NCBI GenBank assembly: GCA_030765065.1
Contig: CM060990.1
Span: forward strand, 458,264,321 to 458,328,320
Source of the DNA: Deroplatys truncata
Taxonomy: Eukaryota > Arthropoda > Insecta > Mantodea > Mantidae
Direction: 5' to 3'
DNA length: 64,000 bases
The notes beneath the pieces were generated by a model. It was not told the DNA's origin. It made no database searches and saw nothing but the letters and a program-made list of their open reading frames with translations. A program made the position numbers and the translations under genes. Of the stretch, positions 22,620 to 33,819 are shown piece by piece (position 1 is the first letter of the stretch; each line of letters begins with the position of its first letter).

Positions 22620-23440
22620 GTTAAATCGAGGGGTTCATATTGCTTTGAGGTAGATGCTTTTTAGAAAACGCAATCTCTTATACAAACACCCCACAACATA
22701 TTATATGAAATGTGTTTTAGCACTTTATTTTATAGTTTTTAAAATAGTCACGTTTATTACTATGTGATCATGAACTTAATTTTTCTACATTCAAACTTTC
22801 TATCTCTATCTGAAGCTATAAACAATAATTTTAGCTGCATTTTCATTCATTTGAAGATGGTTTTAAGTTTCCGAAAATTTTAATTTTATACCTCAATCCC
22901 TTATTTCCCGTGCTTCTGACAGTCTCATTTAGTACAGGTTATAGTGATGTGATTTCCTTCAGTGAGTGTGACGATTTCCCAACAATCGTCTTACACTTTC
23001 CATTCTTCAAATATAAATCATGTTATAGAGTATTGGATGCGAATAAGGCGAACGTGGAAAGGAGCAAATGTAATTTAATGACATGCCGCATTAAGGATGG
23101 TGAGCATGGATGGATGACTCATGCCATCAAAATGCACTATATCAGCTACTTCAAATTTTACTTTCGATGCTTGATTATTATGGAGCTGGACAACACATTT
23201 TACTACCCCAACTACTGCGGTGGAGATACGGTGTCTGCTCATAGTTTGAAGGGACTGTTTTTGAATATATTGGAGTGAGTTACCTGTAAAGGGGTTTTTC
23301 TTTCTTTCATTCTTTAACTTTCTTTACCACATACCCAATTGGTAGAGGAAGTATTGCATTCCGACATAATGTGATGTCAAGATTTAAAAGAAAATACATC
23401 TTTAAAGGCCCGCTGAATCAAAAGAAGTATTTTAGGAACA
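22620..23440. other. interval without recognised genes
   Basis: One 122-codon open frame (22910-23278, plus) is the longest here. It is cysteine- and tyrosine-rich but matches no family I know, so I do not call it a gene. Confidence 0.35.
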
Positions 23441-23441
23441 G

Positions 23442-23445
23442 GTGT

Positions 23446-23508
<63 letters not shown>
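23442..23508. repeat. (TG)n microsatellite
   Basis: About 30 TG units with CG interruptions at the start. It is followed by the block ATAACTCAAAAACC...ACTTGGTATTTAC, similar in character to sequence beside other microsatellites in the window. Confidence 0.97.
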
Positions 23509-23510
<2 letters not shown>

Positions 23511-23837
23511 CGTGAGCAGTATAACTCAAAAACCAAATTCGGATAGAGACCAAACTTGGTATTTACTGTCTGTTCGGCAACGTTTCAGCTAGGGATGGGG
23601 ATGCTTATCTCTTTGGTAAAGCTTTAGCTGGTGGGAGGGGTACACAACATACTGAACTCGTGCTGCGCGTGACGCGTACAGTGAAAATAGCCAACGCTTT
23701 CCTCTTCCACTTTCCTCGGGCGTCTTTACCCCTCAATTGTCTCAGACCAAGTAAACACTACCTCTTTCCACTAGCTAATCCTCTTACTGTTTGAAAGGGT
23801 ACCCCATCCCCTACCTAAAACGTCGCTGAACAGGCAG

Positions 23838-24775
23838 TAAGTTCAGCATCTTCCAAAGGTGCGACAAGAAGATTTTCAAGGAAATTTGGAACATTTTTCG
23901 ACATTTTTTATTCTCTCAAAAAAGATTCTGACGATTTTTATTAAAATCCCACATATTTAGGATAATTGCAAGATAAATAAAAATCTATATTTTGAATTTT
24001 TTGGGAATAACCTGTAAAGCCCTCTTCATTCGGAGGGAATTTTGTGTCATGTACAACTGGCAAACTATAAGTGATAGATAACAGAGTACTTGACAAAAAG
24101 TTATAGATCTCTTTGTAATACACAATTTATTTCAAACATGTTTTTGTACATCAGCCATTTCAAAGGTATCCTTGTTATTGGTTTGCATTTTTAAATACTT
24201 CAGTCATTTTTTTGAAGTATTGCCACTTTCAGCTGTTTCTCGCTATGTCATGGATAGACATAGAATTTTAAAGACTGTATCCAGTTAAATATTCCGTGTC
24301 GAGATTGCACCAAATAAATGCTTTGAGGCCCTCTGAACTAAACAAATCATTTTTAGCAAAAGGCTCGTGTGAGTGTATTTAAGTTCAGCATATTCCAAAA
24401 ATGTGAGAGAAAGATTTTTCAGAAAATCCTTCAAACCCAAGCTACCCTTTACGTGTTAAAATTTTGGAGTTTTTATTTTCTCAAAAATAGCTCTAATGAT
24501 TTTTATTAAAATGCCATACACTTAAGATATTTAAACGAAAATAAAATGTATATCTTGAATTTTCTGGGAATAGGGCGTGAAGTCCTCTTCATTCGGAAAA
24601 AATTGTGTATAATTTTGTATATCTGGTACATGATAAGAGACAAGAAAAAAACTTACGACACAGAAAATGCAGAAGTCTTTAGAACACAATTTATTACAAA
24701 TAACTTATTTTGTGGTATAAGCCATTTCAGAGATATCCGTTATTATTTGTTCAATATTTTCATGGAAAGAGTATA
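23838..24775 (+). repeat. diverged tandem duplication, period about 542 bp
   Basis: Words in 23841-24215 recur in the same order from 24383: GTTCAGCAT.TTCCAAA; TTATTTTCTCAAAA.A; ATTTTTATTAAAAT.CCA; TTGAATTTT.TGGGAATA; CCTCTTCATTCGGA; ACACAATTTATT; CAGCCATTTC / AAGCCATTTC. Small indels separate them. There is no coding content, and the divergence is far greater than in the 316-bp duplication at 15699. Confidence 0.8.
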
Positions 24776-25341
24776 GAATTTCAAGGTCACCTTACATCCA
24801 CTCGCCTTTAAACATCTGCTTTCGATTCGGTTTCCTCTATCCCTCTTACAAGAAATGTGTAATGAAACTCTCTCTCTCTCTCTCTGCAAAGGTTTATCTC
24901 GATTAATATGAAATAGATAGAAAACTAAGATTTCGTAAGCTATATAAAAATAATCGTTATTGGGTAGAGATTGTCATGTGAATGTACCACATAACAATAT
25001 TGTCGACCCCTTCCGTTTTCCTGAGAAGACAAATACCGGTTAATTATAAGCTTTCTGGCTTGTAAGACCGTCATACTTTCAGCGTCTGATATGAACAGCT
25101 CGGTTAACTAACTTAGAAAAAAAGCATAAAGAAACCAAACTAAATTAACATTTTGCTTAAAAGTTAGCCTTTGTATTTCATCACTACTATAAGTGTTTAA
25201 CTGCACAAATAGACATTTTATGAAGTTAAACAAATTTACTGCTCTTCAATTAGCATGCTTTTAAATTCCCTACGCTGTCTTTCTTTTTCACATTTCCGTT
25301 CCATTTTCTCCAAAACTATTCCACTGAGATAGCTGAAACTT

Positions 25342-25375
<34 letters not shown>

Positions 25376-26270
25376 TAACATGTATCTATACAGTAAACCT
25401 AATGTTAATGCATTCTATTATTTTCTATCAGGATACAAGAACTACATTGTTGCAATTGTGGCAAAAATATTTATGTGCCATGCGTAATATTTTTAAAAAT
25501 ACTTTGCATTAAATCAGAATTCATAAAGATAGGTTCATTTTGAGGTTAAGTGTAAGGCAATATTAACTAGTTTTGGTGAAAGTGAAACCAAAATGTAGAA
25601 ATTCAAACATACTCTGTGAAATCTCCCGTTGCTATTCAACAGACACCAGGATATTATTGTTAAATATTTCTCACATCGTAGTGCCCAAGATATACAAGTT
25701 TTCCCAGTTAGTAATTTTCTAGAGTTAACTTGCATTAAGAGCGATAGTCAAATATAATAGGACTGCCCATGCTGTGAAAAGATAGATAAGGAAATCCCTT
25801 AAAGTTTTAACTATAACTTTTCAATAGTAAAGTGATATAAGGTTAGATATTATTTACCAATTAGAAGGTTGCCGAAAACAGAAGGAACAGAAAGAAGAGC
25901 TATGACGTATTAATACCTGATTTCCCTTACACCTGAACAGCAGTTAATTTCAATAAGTTTAGATAGAATCTTTAAGGTTCAATTGGATATAGTGTATGAT
26001 ATTCAGCTTTAATTAACTATTCATAAACCGTAATTTAGAACATGGTTTACAGTCATTCTGATTTTATAAATACCAGCGGAAGGAGCATAGATGTCATCCT
26101 GTTGGAGGCTATTCCGTCTACAAAGACGTATGAAAAATTTCCAGTATTTTATTGTGTGAAGGCTTATTTAAACAGAAAAATAAGGAAAAGGTTTTCTGCA
26201 CTATTCCTCGCATCATAATTTAAATATGAAAACTTTAAGGCAAGTCTTATTCAAGTGTATAGTAGAACAG
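24776..26270. other. AT-rich interval before the LTR element
   Basis: It holds a short (CT)n run at 24868-24885 and a (TA)n run at 25345-25372. No genes were recognised. Confidence 0.45.
25345..25372. repeat. (TA)n microsatellite
   Basis: About 14 AT units, preceded by GCTGAAACTTTGC. Confidence 0.95.
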
Positions 26271-26992
26271 TGAAGCCGGAATTATAAAGGCAATCATTAT
26301 CATAATATTCTGAGAAGGATAGCGATATAAAATAAGTAATGATATATTTAAAATCAGTGTATGTGTAAAAAGGAGAAGCATTGGGAAAATTGTTGACTGT
26401 AAAAGCGACAGAAAGACCAAACAGGCACAGTTTAGCTAATTAGGGACCAGCCTCAGGTAGAAAGGGTAAATACCATTGAAGCAAGTTTTTCCTGGTAACC
26501 GCCGAGGACAGCTGCACTTAGCCTGGTGAAGGCCATTCTAGGCTTCAGGACGAGGTGTTGTGACGAGCGTTTGAGGGGAGAGTAGGGGAAGTAAGTAGCT
26601 TGTTTTTCCTTGTGCAGCGTGGGCAAATTCATTCTGTCCTGAGTGCTTGATGAGGGCGAGAGGACATTCTCGTCGTGTGGAGAAGAATGGTGGCGAACAT
26701 GCTAGAGGGTAGAACGCTTAGCTGTAGTTAATATTCTTCGGTCTTGGTAAAGACAAAGTATCATCGTATGCATTTACAAGTGATCGGCAAACCGCAGCAT
26801 TATTTTAAATAGTGAATAAATGTGTTCTAAGACAGCGTTCGTGTTTCTCTGTACACATTCATGCAGACCCTGAAATTAAGGTTTCATGCTGGAGCAGCCG
26901 TAGCAAAAGAAGAACCATCTAGGAGGAGAAACGCAGCAATCGTGAGGCAAAGGTATTGCTTCGTTGTTGGAGGACGTAGCGTAGCTGCGTCA
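26271..26992 (+). repeat. 5' LTR
   Basis: 722 bp, TG...CA. It contains AATAAA near 26814, a plausible poly-A signal marking the R region. Sequence right after it (TATGGCGTCCTAAGCG) is where the primer binding site should lie; I could not assign the tRNA. Confidence 0.93.
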
Positions 26993-27200
26993 TATGGCGT
27001 CCTAAGCGTGGGGCCCGAACAACGGAGAAGCTGAACGATGGAGACATCAAGGAGGCTCGAATAACGGGGAAGCTGAACAACGGAGAAATCAAGGAGACCG
27101 GAACAACGCGGAGGACAACAGGAGCAGCATCGAAGCAGCAGTTGCAGGCAGCAGATATAAAGGTACTGAGTGTACATTTATTTACGTGTTCCAGTGGTAA

Positions 27201-29084
27201 ATGCAGTTAAGGAACGGTAAAATGTTTGAGCAATCTGATGCAAACATGGAAATTCAGGACGGTGATAGTAGAACTGTGCAGGACGTGAATAGTAGTGTAA
27301 ATAAGGTAGTAGAAACAGTAGACGATAGAAATGTACAAAAACAGGTAGAACAGCCAGGAGGAAGTACGGAAACTAACAAGATGTTAAAGTTAATTATATC
27401 AATGATACAAAATGGTAATCAAAGCTTAAGAGAAGATTTAACAAGAAAAATAGAACAGGGTCAGAAAGATTTAACAGGAAAAATGGAACACGGTCAGAAA
27501 GAATTAAGAGATGAGATGAAAGCTAACCGGGGTGTAACAGAAAACTTGAGAGAAGAATTAACAGGAAAAATAGAACAGGATCAGAAAGAATTGAGGGATC
27601 AGATAAAAGCTAATAATCAAAGTTTAAGGGAGGATTTAATAAGCAACTTAACTGAAATTGGGAAGAAAATTGAGAACCAGCAGAAAGTGTTAGAAAATTT
27701 AAAGGAGGAGGCTAGAAATGAAATAGAAAACATGAGAATTGAGCTTAGGGAGAATCAAGAACAGGTTAGAGAAGAAATTAAAATTGTAAGGCAAGAGATT
27801 AGTGAAAGAGTAGAAAAACAAACCAGAAAATTGAGGGAAGAATTAAGTCAAGAATTAGTTAGAGAAAGGGAAGCTACTAGCAAAGAATTAGAAATATACA
27901 GAAACAGGTTAGAACCGTCTGAAAGAGAAAGTAGGAGACTTGCTGTAGGGGTAGATGATATAAATGATAGACTTAAGGAAGGGTTAGAAAAAGTGTGCAT
28001 ATCAGACAATATTGGTAGTTCAGCATGTAGCAATGTGCTCAGTGCAACAGTAAGGAACGATGCATAGCAGAATGCGTCAGCTGACCTTCCAATGCTGAAT
28101 TTAAGTCCAAGTACCACCAATAACAGTAGTAGTACAAATGAAAATAGAAATGGCGGCCCACCTTTTCAATGGCCTAACCATGTTCTCAGTGAAATTTCAC
28201 CACCGATTTTTGAAGACGAGGAATCAGATAATCCGAAAGCATTCATAAATAGCATGCAGGAATATTTTAATGTTAAGGGTATACCAGAGGAATACAAGAT
28301 GGCTGTAGTACGAAAATGTTTTAAAGGTAATGCTTTCAATTGGCTGGAATTATATGTAGGGCTAGATAACAATTACGGGGCCTTTAAAGAGCTATTTCTG
28401 AACAGATATTGGGGTGCAAGCAGGCAAGCGAATATACGATTAGAACTCAGTAATGGCAAGTACGATTCCCGTAAGGACCAATCTATGGTGAATTATTTCA
28501 TGGTAGTGGCAAGGAAATCTAAGATGCTAGATCCACCGATGGGAGAAAATGAATTAATAAATCTAGTAACCGCGCACTTTCCGGAGACAATACAAAACTA
28601 CATAATTATTGCAAAACCGGTTAAGATAGCAGCCATGATAGATTTGTTGATCGCTTTAGAAAGGAAGAGAAATCGAGATGGCGTCTTTAAGGATAGGATT
28701 TTCACACAGAAAGAAAGAAGTCCTACAAATTTTTTCGGGCAGGGGGCATATCCAGGAAATGATAGAAATTTTGATGTGAGCGTTAGATACCATTGTCCTG
28801 TACCGAAAAATAATTACAATGATAACAGGAGGAGAAATAACTTTGAAAATAATTATAGGGGAAGAGGCGAAAACTACCGAAGACGGAACGCACAAATAAA
28901 TTATGTGCATACTCACAGATGTAATTATGATAGAATGGAAAGGTATCCTAGAAACAGACGCTATTCTGGAGATGATTGTAGCAATAACTATGACCATAGG
29001 TATAGACCAAGTTCACCAAGACAGGAACGAAAAGTACAAGTGGGACGAATTCACCAGTTCAAGAAGATAGGATTGACGCAATAA
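27201..29084 (+). pseudogene. Gag polyprotein of the LTR element, one in-frame stop
   Basis: A single reading frame starts at ATG 27201 and runs to the stop at 29082-29084, about 627 codons, broken only by a TAG at 28065-28067. The first 288 codons are a long, charged coiled coil with repeated LREDL/KIEQ/KELRD heptads (codons about 70-250). After the TAG comes the capsid-type Gag region (PPIFEDEESDNPKAFINSM, then MVVARKSK and PETIQNY). It ends with an Arg/Asn-rich basic tail (RRRNN, YRGRGENYRRR, YPRNRRYSG) with no CCHC zinc knuckle. It would assemble the particle and bind genomic RNA. Confidence 0.85.
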
Positions 29085-29282
29085 ACTCTACAAGACAAAT
29101 AATGGGAAATAATTACCGTCATGAAACGAAAACAGGACATTCGCATAACGATATTGGGACAGGAGCAATTAGTAAAGTGTCGGAAAACTCCAAACCCAAT
29201 CAACTTCGCCTTCAGTGAAGATTGGGAACAACAATTCCTATAATGAGCGGTACACGAAAAGTAGGAATAATGGAAGGCAACT

Positions 29283-29735
29283 AATGATAGAGAAACATCA
29301 GCAGGGAGAGATAGGCCAGAAGAAAGCGAAGTCTTAACTGATCCACCAAGGATAAATATTGGCATTAATGGCAAACAATTTCGTGCAGTAATAGACACCG
29401 GCGCCAACACTACAGTTTATTCCCAAAATGTTTATGAAGAATTAATAAACAGAGGTTTAAAATTAATGTCTTTACCAGTACATGGAATATATTGTTCAGT
29501 AGCAGTGGGTAAAAGAAAAGAAAGGGTAAGATTTCAGGCTATGATGAATATTGAAATCGGAAAGCAAATTATTGAGATGTTATTTTTAATAGTACCTAGG
29601 CTTGTAACAGGCATAATAATAGGTTGTGATAGTCTATACTCATGGAACTCCATTATAGAGTTTGAAAACAAAATTTTGAAGCTCGAAACAGAACAAGACA
29701 CCATAATCGTACCATTCATTGTTGGACGACAGTAG
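29283..29735 (+). pseudogene. retroviral-type aspartic protease of the LTR element
   Basis: The frame reads through INIGINGKQFRAVIDTGANT, the active-site DTGA at 29394-29405, followed by the flap region and TGIIIGCDSL, the typical second conserved block of retropepsins. It is in the same frame as Gag but separated from it by stops between 29085 and 29280. Its end overlaps the start of the next open frame by 17 bases in a +1 register, consistent with frameshift expression in the ancestor. Confidence 0.85.
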
Positions 29736-30812
29736 TTCAGGAATAATTGCCCGGGATCAGGTAGAGGAAGAAATAAAAGGGGAAACATTCTTTGTGGAAG
29801 TTATAAACATTGGAGCTATGAAATTAGCCGAAGTAAGGTTAGAGGATTGCCATGAAATTAATGAAGAAAATATAATCTGCGGAGAACATGAGAAATTTTG
29901 TATTAATAACGGCGAAGAGAAACCCCAAGGAAATCCAAGATTAGGCTTGAATGATAAGAATGCAACTAAGTACGATAAAGTGGATGGCTGTGTCGAAATA
30001 GAAAATTTGTTGAAAAATAAGGTGAACCAGGCTTGTAGACTGAAAGAGAAACAAAAGAAGGAATTATGGGAAATTTTAATGAATAATAATAAGGAAGTGT
30101 TTTCAGAAAAGCCGGGAAGGTGCATAAATTACACCCATTCATTTGAAATGACTGATATTAAACCATATGCACATCGTAGTAAGATATTCAGGGAGACTTT
30201 AAAGAATCAGAATATAAAACTCTATCATTGTTCCTCTTATTTTCCATCTGGGAATCCCGCAGAACGCATATTGAAGGACATTGGAATCTATTTTCGTGTA
30301 CTGACTCATGATAATCACAGAAATTGGGTAAGGTATTGTATTGTGATAGAAAAGATAATAAATAACATCATCAATACGACGACAGGATTTGCACCAATAC
30401 AGCTAATGCAAGGAATTGAACCTGAACCTATTTTTAAAGAAATACCCAAAACGATTGAAGGAAACCAATCACCACCATCTGAAGAACAAAGGGCTAAAAT
30501 TGTTATTGACAGGTTAAAAGAAAAAGCAAAAAACGGAAATCTAAAGTGAAGAAGCGAAAGCATAAGTGGGAACCGAAAATAGGTGACCTTGTGCTTGCCA
30601 GAGATCACAAATAATCCAGCGCATTAAAAGTAAGAAATCATAGATTAGAGCACTTATATAAAGTCCCGGTAATTATTACTGCTAAATTTGGGGAACATAC
30701 TTTTGAATTAGTAGGTGTAAAAACTAATAAATCTATTGGTAAATGGCACAAACAACCTATGAGACCTTATAGAAAATCATTGAATGCTCCTGATAAAATA
30801 CAAAAGGTGTGA
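29719..30812 (+). pseudogene. Pol remnant: RT N-terminus fused in frame to integrase C-terminus
   Basis: Open from 29719 to 30549 (276 codons), then, after a one-base frame change near 30540, to the stop at 30810-30812 with one more stop near 30613. Residues 1 to about 156 are the linker and first RT segment, ending HSFEMTDIKPYAHRS. The sequence then passes directly into integrase, KIFRETLKNQNIKLYHCSSY and GNPAERILKDIG, which lies around and past the third catalytic residue. It ends with the basic C-terminal integrase domain (GDLVLARDHK, LYKVPVIITAKFG). Missing are the RT palm with its catalytic Asp pair, RNase H, the integrase zinc domain and its first two catalytic Asp. The deletion kept the frame. 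Confidence 0.88.
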
Positions 30813-31353
30813 ATTTTCTGAGAAACGTTAACATGAATATAGAAATGTCATTAGGTTATGAAAATTGTAAAATAAATATAAGAGAAATAGTGAAGTGAAA
30901 GTGATCAGTGAACAATGTGTAAGTGAAGTGAGAAAGAGAATAATATTCTCAAAGAAACAAAAACAAAAACAAAACAAAAACAGATACTCCAACCAGAATA
31001 ACAGGAAACAAAATATAATAATTGTTTAAATTCGAATACTGTAAGTTATTGAGTGCAAATTTTGTATAATAATGTTTAATTTAAATGATGATGTTAGTGA
31101 ATGTAAATTTTGTATAGTAATGCTTAAGGTGAATCATGTGAAGGGTAAGTCATATGTATGTCCAACATAATTGTAGAGGTAACATAATTGTAAACAGTGT
31201 AAAGAAATTTATATGTTGACGAATTGTAAAAGAATCATGAAACCAATTCAAGGTTTGCCGATCGATCACGAAATTACTGAGAGGAAATTCTTTCGGGCAT
31301 GACATATACATTGTAATATTATTGTACAATATGAAGTGTATATGGGGGGCATT

Positions 31354-32064
31354 TGAAGCCGGAATTATAAAGGCAATAATTATCATAATATTCAGAAAAG
31401 GATAGCGATATAAAATAAGTAATAATATATTTAAAATCAGTGTATGTATAAAAAGGAGAAGCATTGGGAAAATTAATGACCGTAAAAGCGACAGAAAGAC
31501 CAGACAGACACAGTTTAGCTAATTAGGGACCAGCCTCAGGTAGAAAGGGTAAATACCATTGAAACAAGTTTTACCTGGCAACCGCCGAGGACAGCTGCAC
31601 TTAGCCTGGTGAAGGCCATTCTAGGCTTCAGGACGCCGTGTTGTAACGAGCGTTTGAGGGGAGAGTAGGGGAAGTAAGTAGCTTGCTTTCCTTGTGCAGC
31701 GTGGGTAAATTCATTCTGTCCTGAGTGCTTGATGAGAGCGGGAGGACATTCTCGTCGTGTGGAGAAGAATGGTGGCGAACATGCTAGAGGGTAGAACGCT
31801 TAGCTGTAGTTAATATTCTTCGGTCTTGATAAAGACAAAGTATCATCGTATGCATTTACAAGTGATCGGCAAACCGCAGTATTATTTTAAATAGTGAATA
31901 AATGTGTTCTAAGACAGCGTTCGTGTTTCTCTGTACACACTCACGCAGACCCAGAAATTAAGGTTTCATGCTGGAGCAGCCGTGGCAAAAGAAGAACCAT
32001 CTAGGAGGAGAAACGCAGCAATCGTGAGGCAATCATTGTTGGAGGACGTAGCGTGGCTGCGTCA
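31354..32064 (+). repeat. 3' LTR
   Basis: 711 bp, colinear with 26271-26992 except for scattered substitutions and loss of 11 bases near the end (GGCAATCATTG here). Followed by ACAG, the target duplication. Confidence 0.93.
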
Positions 32065-32068
32065 ACAG

Positions 32069-32375
32069 TAACAAATTTATAATTTAGGTTATTTTCACTT
32101 TATTCCTTAAGCGCCTCGTTTCCCATAATTTACAGTTATTTATTTTGTAATTTATGCCTACGTTACGTCGGACGCCTCAATAACTGATTCCCCACCCCCC
32201 ACACAAACACATCTTTACGAGTTATAGTATCATGAGTATAAAGGTCGTTACCAGTATTAAATGTCGTCTTTTCTTTCGCTTTTACTTGGTGTTTGAATAA
32301 AAATAAGGTAGGTAGTTGCTAGCCTGGATTGTTATGTGCAAAATAAAATAATCCACTTTCTCTAAGTTATAACTA
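32069..32375. other. host spacer between LTR element and interrupted SINE
   Basis: About 300 bp with no recognisable feature. Confidence 0.5.
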
Positions 32376-32400
32376 AATTGAGTTTTATTTATGGACGCTA
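32376..32400 (-). mobile_element. SINE 3' tail, cut off by Polinton insertion
   Basis: AAATTGAGTTTTATTTATG plus GACGCT is the reverse complement of the SINE tail at about 14059-14081. The rest of this SINE copy lies on the far side of the 13.5-kb element (45873-46145). Confidence 0.85.
32395..32400. other. left 6-bp target site duplication (GACGCT)
   Basis: GACGCT directly precedes the terminal AGTAGG. The same hexamer follows the other terminus at 45873-45878, and only one copy is present in the uninterrupted SINE at 13800-14090. Confidence 0.9.
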
Positions 32401-33740
32401 GTAGGTTATTTAGGAGAGATCTGCCACACTTTTTGGGCATATATGGGAAAGGATAGGGAAAACGAGGCTGGATGGGGCGGTCCAAGGAGAAAAATGGGTT
32501 TATATGGGAGAGATAGGGAATACGAAGACCGATACTAGGCTAGACAGGGTTGAAGGACGGTAGTGCGTTTACATGGAAGAAATAGTTGAGACACGTTAGA
32601 CTAGACAGAGGTTGAGTGTAGAGTATGTGTTTATATGTATGAGAGGTATAGGAACAGGAGGAGAGGTGTTAGGCTAGACAGAGGTTGAGTACAGTATGGT
32701 TTATATGAGTGGTATAGGAAAACGAGGAGAGATATTAGACTAGACAGGGCTTGAAACGTAGTGTATGGTTTATATCAGAGGTATAGGAAAACGAGGAGAG
32801 GTATTAGGCTAGGAGAGTTTGAGTATGTGTTTATAAGGAGAGACGAGAAAACGGAGAGAGATCCTATGTTAGGACAGATAGGCGTTAAAGGTAGAATGTG
32901 CTTTATATAGATTAGATAGGAAACCAAGGAGGGATACTCAGCTAGACAGGGGCGGGAGAGGAATACGCTGTATGAGAGGTAGGGGATACGGGGAGTGGTG
33001 TTAGGATAGACAGAGGTTTAGAGTAGAGAATGCATTCATATGTATGAGGGGTATAGGAACAGGAGGAGAGGAATTAGGCTAAGGAGGTTGAGTATGCGAT
33101 TATAGGGGGAGACGAGAAAACGGAGAGATCCTCAGCTAGACAGGAGCAGGAGGTGAATGCGCTTTATGAGAGGTAGGGTTACGGAGAGAGATGCTAGACT
33201 AGACTGAGGTTTAGAGTAGAGTATGCGCTTATATGTATGAGGGGTATAGGAACAGGTGGAGAGATATTAGACTAAGGAGGTTGAGTGTGAGTTTATAAGG
33301 AGAGATGAGTAAACGCAGAGATCCTATGGTAGGATAGACAGATGTTAAAGGTAGAATGTGTTTTATATGAGAGGTATAGGAAACCAAGGAAGGGTGCTCA
33401 GCTAGACAGGGAGCAGGAGGGGAATACGCTGTATGAGAGTTAGGAATACGAGGAGAAATGCTAGGTCAGGCAGATGTTGAGGTCTATAGTATGTGTTTAT
33501 TGGGGGAAGATAGGGAAGATGCTAGGCTAGACAGGGTTGAATGAGGGTAGTGCGTTTATATGGAAGAGATAGTTGAGATACGTTAGACTAGACAGAGGCT
33601 GAGTGTAGAGTATGCGTTTATATGTATAGAGGTATAGGAGCAGGAGGAGAGGTGTTAGGCTAGACAGATATTGAAGGATTAGCAATATGAATTTATATAC
33701 AGGAGAGTTAGGGAATAGGAGGGGAGGTACTTGACTTTGA
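32401..33740. repeat. terminal field of degenerate repeats, left arm
   Basis: Recurring words TTTATATGAGAG, GGTATAGGAA, ACGAGGAGAGAT, TTAGGCTAGACAGGG and GTAGAGTATG follow one another in roughly 70-85-bp imperfect units, well over a dozen times. The mirrored field is 44530-45872. No coding content is supported. Confidence 0.8.
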
Positions 33741-33819
33741 AAGCGACCTTAGACGAGAACTTCCTGATAAGCTGTTTGTTGTCAATGCTAGGACACAAAT
33801 TCTAGACAGCTGCAGCACG

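Larger units (their letters stand above)
26271..32064 (+). mobile_element. Ty3/gypsy-type LTR retrotransposon, internally deleted
   Basis: Two direct LTRs of about 0.7 kb begin TGAAGCCGGAATTATAAAGG and end GCTGCGTCA (TG...CA). The element is flanked by ACAG at 26267-26270 and 32065-32068, a 4-bp target duplication. Between the LTRs in order: Gag, aspartic protease, the start of Pol, and the end of integrase. A purine-rich stretch (ATGGGGGGCA) lies just before the 3' LTR as a polypurine tract. At 5.8 kb it is short for the class because most of RT, RNase H and the integrase core are gone. The LTRs differ by scattered substitutions and an 11-bp indel, so the insertion is not brand new. Confidence 0.95.

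Noticed and set aside
22910..23278. 122-codon open frame
   Set aside because: No recognisable motif, no start context, no neighbours suggesting a gene; expected by chance in 64 kb.
26884..27177. 97-codon open frame on the minus strand
   Set aside because: Antisense of the LTR end and leader of the gypsy-type element.
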